Assembly (NCBI GenBank): GCA_032622095.1
Contig: CP136069.1
Span: 7,210,036-7,274,035, forward strand
DNA: 64,000 nt
Direction of reading: 5' to 3'
DNA from: Siphonodentalium dalli
Lineage: Eukaryota > Mollusca > Scaphopoda > Gadilida > Siphonodentaliidae
Numbering within the stretch: the first letter of the stretch is position 1; every line of letters begins with the position of its first letter. Under the pieces are notes generated by a model. That model saw nothing but the letters and a program-made list of their open reading frames with translations. It was not told where the DNA came from and ran no database searches. Below, piece by piece: positions 45,701 to 57,700 of this stretch. Made by a program: the position numbers and the translations under genes.

Positions 45701-48700
45701 TAGTGATATTCCACTATTATAATGATATTCCACTATTATAGTGATATTCCACTATTATAATGATATTCCACTATTATAATGATATTCCACTATTATAGTG
45801 ATATTCCACTATTATAGTGATACAGTCGATTTCGGTTAATAGAATATGCTCGGTGCAGCAATTTATTATTTGAATAGCCGATTATTTGATTAGACGAATT
45901 TGCACCAAAACGTTGTAATTTCGAGTTGACGATTTCGTAATTTCGTAATTTCGAGTTGTACCACTGACTTGACCGATGTTTGTTTGATATAAAAACTTTT
46001 AAATACCTGTTATTAAATGTGTATTTACTCCATAATATTGTTCTCTTTATTGATTGTTTCATGTAATATTAAAATATTTGTAATACCATTGTCAGATTGT
46101 GTGTTTGTTGTTACTTTTTACCGAGGGAAAATTGTAAAAACATCGATCGATAAAAGCACGTGTTCAATGTTTACATTGAAGGACTGGTTAGAGTTATTCA
46201 CCTTTGATCGATTGACTGGTTAGAGTTATTCACCTTTGATTGATAGAAGCACATATAGTGATTGAGGAAGACCATTTATATAGAACATGATTTTATTTAT
46301 TTTAAAACATATAACGGATAAAAATTAAATAACAGTGACAATATAAACAGTAATATAATAAAGTGTTCATGGTATCCACGACGCAAATTCGGTTATTTTG
46401 CATTGGCGTTGGCGTTTAGAAATCAGAGACTGGAATAGGTTCTCGATTTTGTAAAAGGCTGCCCAGTCCATTTCGTCCTTCTCCTCGAGGTTTTCTTCTA
46501 AGAACTGCCGAATATCGCTGAACCCCTGTGTACACTGCATCGGCATGATGGGGACTTTGTATTCATCGTCGTCGTCATTGTCGTCGGTGTTTGCTTTTAC
46601 TTTGTCGGCGATTTCTTGGTCAGTGGGTAGACCGTAGCATTCAACTTCTTCGTCGGTGGTGATGAACTCTACGAGAGCTTCAGTTGAGATGCTGTCGGGA
46701 ATGGTGCCGATGTCGGAGAGAGGGTCAATTGTCGTATCAGGCTGGTCGTCGTTATCGTCGTTGTCCTTCTTTTTGAATCCTCCCTTAGCGAAGCAGTTCT
46801 TGATTGTGTCGGGCTTCACGTCGTTCCAGCTGCTGTTCAGGAGATGCATTGACTCTAGGAGATCCAGTTTCTTTATTATCTGCCCGGCTGTAGTGGTGTC
46901 GTCGTTATCGATTTCGGAGATGACTTTCCTGACGATCTTCTTCCGATAGAACACCTTCAGATTGGCGATGATCCCTTGGTCGCAGGGTTGGATGAGGGAC
47001 GTGGTGTTGGCTGGGAGGAACTCTACATTCACGTTTGTTAGTTCGTCGCCGCATGTCGATGGGTGGGCAGGGCAGTTGTCGATAAGCAGGATCACCTTCC
47101 TCTTCTGTCGGCGCATGTCACGGTCAAAGTCTTTTACCCATTCATTCCAGAGGATGCCTGTCATCCAGGAGCTGGCGTTGTTTCGGTACGTCGTTGGTAG
47201 GACCTTCTTTCCACGGAAGCATCTGGGCTGTTTGGACTTGCCGATGACCAGGGGTTTTCGCTTGTCGGTACCATCCATGTTGCAGGCAACCAGCACGGTG
47301 TATCGATCCTTTGATTTCTTTCCTCCGCTACAGGCTTCCGACTTCCTGGCAAGGGTTCCACTGGGGAGAGCTCGGTAGTAGAGCCCAGTCTCGTCGGCGT
47401 TGTAGATGTCGCAGGGCTGGTAGTTTTCTAAGATGGGGGGGCAGTTTCTCCAAGATCCACTCGTCGCATGCTTTGAGGTCGGCGTCCTTCTTTTCGCCGT
47501 GGAATCGCTTCCACTTGATATCGTTCCTCTTCTTCCACCTGGATAGCCAGCCACTGGTGGGGACGAATGCCGGTTTGTCTAGTAGCTTGGCAAAATCCAT
47601 GGATTTCTCCGCCAGCAACTCGCCAGACATTGGAATGTCTCGGTGTCGGGTGTTGTCAAACCATGTAACGAGGGCCTTCTCAACATCTGCAGCTTTGCCG
47701 GTTCTCTGTCGTTTCATTAGCGGGTTGACGTTAGACTCCAATTTCTGCCTGATGTCATCCTTCTTCTTGTTGATTTGACACACTTGGGACTGCGAACAAC
47801 CTAACTTTTTCGCGATTTCAGTCTGAGAAAACTTCTGGTCTAGTAACTTAATCAGCCAGGGAGAGGTCGTTGCACTTTCGTTTCGAGTTCATAATGACTG
47901 AGTAATTATGACTGGTGTACCCACAGCATAGCATTTATAATAGCCTTGGTTTTGTTTTTACAAGTGACACGTTAATTTGCCCTTTGTTAGCGGGTGTACT
48001 CAAACAAATACTTAAACAAACACGCTGTCATCATTAATGGGACAATCCTTTCTTCGCGCCATAGAGTGTGAAACGAACAAAACAGTTTGTACAGTCTAAT
48101 TCTTTATGCATGTTCAGACATCAAATACAAAAGAACCGAGTCGCTAACATGTGTCTGTCCAACTACAGTACTGGCTTTTGTTAAACATGCAATTAGTCGC
48201 TATTGTAATGTTGTTCATCCTCTACGTGGACAACGGATCACGAATAAAGCGTCGGGTTTATTGATATAAACTATAGACTATAGATGCGGGATTTACCCGC
48301 ACTGCTTACAAAATTTAATATTGTCATTTATGGCGTGAATTATTAGCCCCCTAAATCACCTTATCATCATCATCATGGCGTGAATTATGGGAATGTTGGG
48401 CAATAAAACAACAAGACAAGTGTTATTATAATATTTTAATATTCACATTTAATTGAAAAATCACTTTCTTATAGTAACTTATGACCGTAAAGCACTCGCT
48501 TTTGAAACGTTTTATGTCACCCATTTTCGATCTAATACGATTGTCTGCGGTTTCTTGACATAAACTATAATATTTTGGATGAAATACCTTCAACTGAGTT
48601 CTAGAATGCACGAAAATACCGACTTTCAGAGCACATTTTTGCGAATTTTCTATTCTATTAAGCGATAGTCCCATCGGGAGTCTATTCGAATAAGCAATTA

Positions 48701-51700
48701 AAAAATACAGATGTACTATTAAAATGGTTTTGGAATCCGAAATATTATTATAATAAACGAATTATTTGATTAACCGTTATTCGATTAATTGGAATTGACT
48801 GTATTCCACTATTATAATGATATTCCACTATTATAGTGATATTCCACTATTATAGTGATATTCCACTATTATAGTGATATTACACTATTATAATGATATT
48901 CCACTATTATAATGATATTCCACTATTATAGTGATATTCCACTATTATAATGATATTCCACTATTATAATGATATTCCACTATTATAATGATATTCCACT
49001 ATTATAATGATATTCCACTATTATAATGATATTCCACTATTATAGTGATATTCCACTATTATAATGATATTCCACTATTATAGTGATATTCCACTATTAT
49101 AATGATATTCCACTATTATAATGATATTCCACTATTATAGTGATATTCCACTATTATAATGATATTCCACTATTATAGTGATATTCCACTATTATAATGA
49201 TATTCCACTATTATAATGATATTCCACTATTATAATGATATTCCACTATTATAATGATATTCCACTATTATAATGATATTCCACTATTATAATGATATTC
49301 CACTATTATAGTGATATTCCACTATTATAATGATATTCCACTATTATAGTGATATTCCACTATTATAGTGATATTCCACTATTATAATGATATTCCACTA
49401 TTATAGTGATATTCCACTATTATAGTGATATTCCACTATTATAGTGATATTCCACTATTATAGTGATATTCCACTATTATAGTGATATTCCACTATTATA
49501 ATGATATTACACTATTATAGTGATATTACACTATTATAGTGATATTACACTATTATAGTGATATTACACTATTATAGTGATATTACACTATTATAGTGAT
49601 ATTCCACTATTATAGTGATATTTGACTATAACATATTCATGTTTCCTTTATTTGCATTGGGAATAGAAGACGGCGCATACCAGTGCACAGCCAAATGTGT
49701 CACTCTTAAAAATATCGCAGTGAACGAACAGTCTTCCAACAAAATTTGTTGTGCGATCTTTTGCGCCAGCTTTGATATTCAATAATATTATAATATTACT
49801 AATATATCCCGTTCTAAATGACAATAGCAGGATGACTCGATCACTTCTTCATAACAATATTTTAACTAATTGCATGCTAATTGAGTTGCTTATCATGTAT
49901 TCTCCTGGACAAACTATATGTATGATACCGAATTAGTGCGACCTGATTTTGAATAATATTGTGTGAAATATGATTTTGGATTATCCCTCTTTTATCAAAT
50001 TAACAAAACGGTAATATTTGTATACCACTATAATAGTTATATACCACTATAATAGTTATATACCACTATAATAGTTATATACCACTATAATAGTTATATA
50101 CCACTATAATAGTTATATACATGTACCACTATAATAGTTATATACCACTATAATAGTTATATACCACTATAATAGTTATATACCACTATAATAGTTATAT
50201 ACATGTACCACTATAATAGTTATATACATGTACCACTATAATAGTTATATACATGTACCACTATAATAGTTTAATATATACCACTATAATAGTTTAATAT
50301 ATACCACTATAATAGTTATATACATGTACCACTATAATAGTTATATACCACTATAATAGTTATATACATGTACCACTATAATAGTTATATACCACTATAA
50401 TAGTTATATACCACTATAATAGTTATATACCACTATAATAGTTATATACCACTATAATAGTTGTATACCACTATAATAGTTATATACCACTATAATAGTT
50501 ATATACCACTATAATAGTTATATACATGTACCACTATAATAGTTATATACCACTATAATAGTTATATACCACTATAATAGTTATATACCACTATAATAGT
50601 TATATACATGTACCACTATAATAGTTATATACATGTACCACTATAATAGTTATATACATGTACCACTATAATAGTTTAATATATACCACTATAATAGTTT
50701 AATATATACCACTATAATAGTTTAATATATACCACTATAATAGTTTAATATATACCACTATAATAGTTATATACATGTACCACTATAATAGTTTAATATA
50801 TACCACTATAATAGTTTAATATATACCACTATAATAGTTTAATATATACCACTATAATAGTTTAATATATACCACTATAATAGTTTAATATATACCACTA
50901 TAATAGTTTAATATATACCACTATAATAGTTTAATATATACCACTATAATAGTTTAATATATACCACTATAATAGTTTAATATATACCACTATAATAGTT
51001 ATATACATGTACCACTATAATAGTTTAATATATACCACTATAATAGTGGATTCAGGATGTGCCTGACCTGCTAATTAGCCACGTCACATGCGGGAGAAAT
51101 GGGTGGCTATCCGTATTTTAGATGTTTTGCGATGGCGATCTGGGAGTCTCACAGACAATCCATGAAACTTAACAGCTCTTGTTCAGATAATAAGTTCAAC
51201 GAACGTCTGTTTAACTTATTATCTGATCATTTCCTAAGGGAACTACTCATCAATGGTTATTTAGTACAGAAAGGGCTAATCTCCCTCCCGTATGATCTAT
51301 GAACATTTACAACACGACACGCCTGTTTTAACCTCTTCACTGTTGAATAGTCAAGACTGTTATGGCTCAAAATCATGTTCATAAAGTTTCTTCAATAATG
51401 CACCGAAAACAGTTTCAGATTCTAGTACAAGCCTGGATATTGTGTGACATTTGCAGAAAGAGGTCCCCTGAGGGTGAATTTAGTGATTCTACCCAACACA
51501 GTGAGGTAGCATTACCAAATTCACATTCTGGGGACCTCATTCTTCATTGAATAACTCATGTGATTTTCTATTTACAGGCAATGAAGGAGACATTTGCAGA
51601 AAGAGGTCACATGAGGGTGAATTTAGTGATTCTACCCCACACAGTGAGATACATCACCAAATTCACCCTCTGGGGACCTCATTCTTTGTTGAATAACTAT

Positions 51701-54700
51701 GATTTTCCATTTACAGGAAATGAAGGAGGCATTAAGTTATATCTGAATGAAATCATGATGTTGCTGCAGACGACCATCGAGTCTCAGTCGTGGGCAACTA
51801 AAGCCCAAACAGCCTCGTCAATGAGCACCGTAGCATCCACACTCAAATCCGCTCTCGATCTAAAGACACTAAACACCCTGCTGTCTGTGCTTATAACCGG
51901 GTTACAAGGAAGGACTTGGGCTGGAAAGGTATAAGCTTATATACAGTAATGCTCTAAATAATCGACTCCTTAACCACAGCAGAATTATGGGTAACTATTC
52001 AGGATTTAGTCAAAAATATGTCTTGTTGCCATTCATCAGAAAGCTCTCAGTGAGAGCTTTCCGATGAATGGCAACAAGCCATATATCCGACTAAATCCTG
52101 AAAAGTTACCTATAATTCTGCTGCGGTTAAGGAGTCGATTATTTAGAGCATTACTGTATAACTAGGTTACAAGTGCCTCAAATAAATAGTCGACTTATTT
52201 TATTACAGAAAACGTGAAAGTGAAGAAATGTTGGAATCTGGTCGTTGAAAATTAAATCTCAGGGGTAAATTGACCCAAGGAGTGTTATGGTATAGGTGTC
52301 CTTCACCTCACACGACTTAATGGGACCACTAATAAACAATTTTAATTAAATAATTAATCATATACCTAAAATGGATGGATCCTGGTCACTGGAATTGGTA
52401 TGCAGGAGTACCATTGGATAGGTGCCTTTAACCCTTTACCCAACAAACCGGCCAAAAACGCCCAAATAAAGCTTCAACAGCCTAAATTATCTTGGGTCTG
52501 TCTCAATAAAACCATACAAATATGGATATCATTGGAACCGGCTCATTGACCACATTGTGATGGTTACAGTTATGCCCTGTGCCAATGCATTCTCTTATAT
52601 ATGCGAGTCGACCATAGGTCGCCTCGCATATATAAGAGAATGCATTGGCCTAAAAAAAATATTTTTTTAATACTTTTTACCATCTTTTCTTACATTCTTT
52701 AACAATTTTATAGTTTTGAATGTGTTAAGCCAATGCATTCTCTTATATATGCGAGGCGACCTATGGTCGACTCGCATATATAAGAGAATGCATTGGCACA
52801 GGGCCCTTCTGTTGGGTAAAGGGTTAACCCTAAAGGGGAACTTGAAAATATCATATATGAGCAATAAAGAGCATTCCTTATCAACTTACACGAAATTTAG
52901 GAAAATTTGTACACAGGGGTCACCTGACCAGGTGAATTTCATAGTATAAGCGCATTTGACCTCTAATGACTTAAAGGGGGGTATGCTAATAAATTATATT
53001 AACATGGATGATCAATGAAGAATGTTTATTGTCAGCTCAGAAGGCAAAAATTTCACACAGATGTAATTTGACATGGGAGTGTCATTGGATAGGTGCCGTT
53101 GACCTCCGATGACTTCAAGAGATACTAATAATAAGGATCGTTTATTATCAACTTAATAGATAGAGATAACTTTATCCTGAAAGTGTCATGCAATAAGTGA
53201 TGTTTACCTCAAGTGACAAATAATTAATTTAAATGACTTGAAGGGGCACTAATAATTAATCATTTTTTACCCGCGCAATGCTGCGTACCCTAGCTAGTCT
53301 TCATTAAAAATGAGTGAAGGAGGAAGGGTTTTATTTATTTGACTCACCCTTCTGTAGGAAGACTGACATAGAGAGTGTGATAGCTTAGTTAGCCGAGGGT
53401 CGTTAACCCTTTACCCAACAGAAGGGCCCTGTGCCAATGCATTCTCTTATATATGCGAGTCAACCATAGGTCGCCTCGCATATATAAGAGAATGCATTGG
53501 CTTAACACATTAAAAATTATAAAATTGTTAAAGAATGTAAGAAAAAATGGTAAAAAGTGTTAAAAAAAGATTTTTTTTAGGCCAATGCATTCTCTTATAT
53601 ATGCGAGGCGACCTATGGTCGACTCGCATATATAAGAGAATGCATTGGCACAGGGCATAACTATAACCATCACAATGTGGTCAATGAGCCGATTCCAATG
53701 ATATCCATATTTGTATGGTTCTATTGAGACAGACCGAAGATATTTTAGGCTGTTGAAGCTTTATTTGGCCGGTTTTGGCCGGTTTGTTGGGTAAAGGGTT
53801 AAAGATGCATTATCCGAATTAATGCTCCCAAATTTCTTTGGCTTCGGGGTAAAAAATATTTGAGTCGAGGAACCCACCCATCAAATCTCAGAGTGATCAG
53901 ATATCAATTTTTGAAGTTTGTTATTTCTTGAGATGTGTAATTATTTGTGGCCAGAACAGATTTGTCAAACAGACGGTCTCAGACAAAATTGCGGATGAAG
54001 ATGGATAACTCTAAAATCAAGTGGTAATACTGCCAAATTTTGTGATACTTAAGTGATAATATTTTGTTGAATAAAATGTTGATAAATAACACGTTTTGGG
54101 GAAATTAGATACCATAGTAGATAGTGGTTAGCATTATTTTGTTGCCATTAATCGATTTGGATAACTAATGCGTATTTTGAAGAAATGTTGTTGTTGTTGT
54201 ATCTTGATGATATGGGGACCGTCTGATCGGATTGAGTACCTTTAAATATGTGCCAGTCATACCGATGAATATCAGAACATGATCTGATTAATCTAGAGTA
54301 AGAAGTCTAGGATAAATAAAAATAACAAGCCTCTCAGAGATCATTTCCGGTTTATACCGGATGTAAACTTCCAACAAAAAATGTCAAAGTTTTCTAACAA
54401 TTTGCTGTGAACTGTAGAACAAAACTGCAGTAATGCCCTAAATAATCAACTCCTTAACCACAGCAGAATTATGGGTAATTTTTCAGGATTTAGTCGGAAA
54501 TATGGCTTGTTGCCATTCATCGGAAAGCTCTCACTGCTGTTAAGGAGTCGATTATTTAGGGCATTACTGTTTTGGGAAATTTTATTAAGTAGCGCATATA
54601 ATAAATAGAACACTGGTTTTGGTTGAATACCTGTCTTTTCTCATTCGTGAATTTCCTTGTAACAACTCATGAGAAGTATTATTATTCAACCAAAACCTGT

Positions 54701-57700
54701 AGGTATCCTATATCAACTGTTTGAAGGCCCACTTAATTTTCGAAACCCCAGATCATTTTATATAAAATATATGCCATATAATATATAATAAGCTCCCAAA
54801 CATTGTATTATCAACTTATTTGGTGTAATAAACTGTGAACATGTTGTTTTTGTTGAGTTACCGACATGTGTTCTGATCTCAGGTTTCATTATTTTTAATG
54901 AAAGGGGAATAACTCATAAACAGTATATCAAGGCACAGTAAAAATAATTGTCGGTGACTCAAAAATTAAATGAGCCTTTAAAAGTGTCAAAGTAATTGGT
55001 TATAGTGTGGGGGGACTGTTCAAAAACCGGTTCCTTGTATACTTTTTTAGTAGAAGCAAGTCACGTATATTATCAACATCGGGATGGGTTGTGCTAAATA
55101 GTTGGACTCTATTCTAATTTTTTAATGTCACGAGACCTCCAAATCCAAGATGGCTGCCATCACAAGCAAAAATCAGGATATTTTCGAGGATTTTTGCATT
55201 TGTTTTTTACCAAATCTACCACAAATAGCCGAGATATGTCCCCAAATCATCCGATTCACTTGCCTTTATGGTTTACTGGTTCAGTCGAAACAGCAAATGT
55301 GCTCAGGAGATGGGTTGTTTAGCGATTTTCGTTTTGAAGGCTAGGGCTGATTTACATGCAGTTTTCCATCATATCGGTACCCTCTCTTTTCTTTTTCTAC
55401 TTCCGGCTGGATAAAAAATTGGAATAGAGTCTTAAAAATCCCTCCAAACTGAAAATTATAGTGGCTTGCTAAATAAGTATACAAGATCTACATTTGCCCC
55501 CATACTATTATTCACATTATAGAAAAACATCCAACATTACTGGGTATTATTATTTTCAGGAAAATTTGCTTGAAGCCTTGTCAACAGTCTGCACATGCTG
55601 CAAGTAAGTAGATAATTTTGCACTGTCTTAACAATTAAATTTGCTTCTGAAAATAGGCGCCTTGTGTGTTGTATAGTCCCAAGAATGTTCAAAGAGCAAT
55701 GCTCGGCATGTTTCGGAGGCGTAAATATAACATGCTACTGTGCCATATCTCCTATATATATATAAGTAGATTCAGTTTATATTTATACCCCCATGACCGA
55801 ATGAATGGGTGTCTGATCCTCTGTCCATCCATCTGACAGATATCTCAACAATATGTTGTCGGATCTCAATGAAATTTGTTATGAATGGTCACCACGATGA
55901 GGACATTCAGTGGAGTGTTCAATCGTTTTGTTTGGGTTTTCCATTCTAGAGTTATTCATCTTTGTTTATCTGGATATGTTGGGTTTTTTTGTCTGTCCGA
56001 GCAGATATCTCAACAATAGGTTGTCAGATCGCAATGAAATTTCTTATGGATGTTCAACACTGAGAAAATTCAATCGTTAACCCTTTACCCAACAGAACGG
56101 CCCTGTGCCAATGCATTCTCTTATATATGCGAGTCGACCATAGGTCGCCTCGCATATATAAGAGAATGCATTGGCTTAACACATTAAAAATTATAAAATT
56201 GTTAAAGAATGTAAGAAAAAATGGTAAAAAGTGTTAAAAAAAGATTTTTTTTTAGGCCAATGCATTCTCTTATATATGCGAGGCAACCTATGGTCGACTC
56301 GCATATATAAGAGAATGCATTGGCACAGGGTATAACTGTAACTATCACAATGTGGTCAATGAGCCGGTTCCAATGATATCCATATTTGTATGGTTTTATT
56401 GAGACAGACCCAAGATAATTTAGGCTGTTGCAGCTTGTTTTGGCCGGTTTGTTGGGTAAAGGGTTAATCCTTTCATGTCTGGAGCGATAACCCTGTGGCA
56501 ATGCATTCTCTTATATATGCAAGTTTCCCATAGAGAGCCTCGCATATATAAGAGAATACATTGCCTAACAATATTTTCCTTGAACTTGTAAGCCAGTGCA
56601 TTCTCTTATATATACGAGGCTCCCTACTGGAGACTCGCATATATAAGAGAATGCAATAGCACAGGATATTTAATGCTGCACCAACGCAGCTCCCGTCATG
56701 AAAGGGCTAAAAGAGATCCACGGATCACCACCAATTAGCATAACACACCAAATTAACATAACCCACCAAATTAGCATAACCCACCAAATTAGCATAACAC
56801 ACCAAATTAACATAACCCACCAAATTAGCATAACCCACCAAATTAGCATAACCCACCAAATTCAGACAATAACCCTTTTGATATTCTCGAAATATCTCAT
56901 CGGGTGTTGTACCAAGTAGTTTGGAGTGAGTACTTCTGAAGTATAGGTTTTTATACTTTTTGCACATCTGGAGCCATGTCATGTGCCCAGTAAACAACCA
57001 TGCGAAGGTAGAATGTTCTTTTTTCTTTGGGTGTTATTGCAGTACATGACCAAATCTAACATTGTATGTCCCATGGTCTCATGTAAACACATCGTTCTAA
57101 TATTGGATGTCCTGTTGTCTTAGTTTGGGAACAAATTTTAAACAAATTATTTTCTAATGACAGAATCATCTACTGATTGATGTCTTGGACTCAGATTCAA
57201 GGCTGTAAATAGCGTGTCTGTCATTTGCAGAATGAGGTCCCCAGAGGGTAATTTAGTGACGCTAGCAGGCTAGCATCACCAAATTCACCCTCTGGAGACC
57301 TCATTCTGCTTAGGCCTCATCTTCTGGGAAGTACATGTATATATAGTATCAAATTAACATTGTTTTTAGTTACATTTCCCTTCTAGGAAGTTTATATATC
57401 CCCTAATTTGCAGAAGATAAAATTCATAATTGAGGTACCCATATCACCAACTTCAACTGGGGAACTTCAATCTGATCCTAGGTCTGCCATAGCAATTAAG
57501 GGCCTTAGCAGAATGAGGCCCCAGAGGGTGAATTTGGTGAAGCTAACCCGCTAAGCGGGATAGCATCACTAAATTCACCCTCTGGGGACCTCATTCTGCA
57601 AATGACAGACACGCTATTTGCAGGCTTGCTCAGATTTATTATTCTATAACCCGGAATTTACTTGTAAAGTGCAAAGAAGAGATGCCCCATCTTCAGCTCT

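Larger units (their letters stand above)
45557..51069. mobile_element. Foldback-like element with arms of 19-bp tandem repeats
   Basis: The left tip AGGTCAGGCACATCCTGAAT (45557) is repeated inverted at the right tip (ATTCAGGATGTGCCTGACCT, ending 51069). The left arm is TATTCCACTATTATAGTGA repeats (45577-45822 and 48802-49621, about 56 copies, interrupted by the Tigger element). The right arm is the opposite-strand relative, CCACTATAATAGTTATATA with 23- and 25-bp variants (50021-51048). A 400-bp non-repetitive loop (49622-50020) shows no recognised gene. The organisation resembles Drosophila FB-type foldback elements; that comparison is inference. Confidence 0.8.

Noticed and set aside
46656-47778. 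Plus-strand frames of 97, 138 and 155 codons
   Set aside because: Antisense shadows of the minus-strand Tigger-type transposase.
55125-55344. Possible small gene (64-65 codons)
   Set aside because: Lies in the loop of an inverted-repeat element, two frames are open over the same stretch and no homology was recognised.
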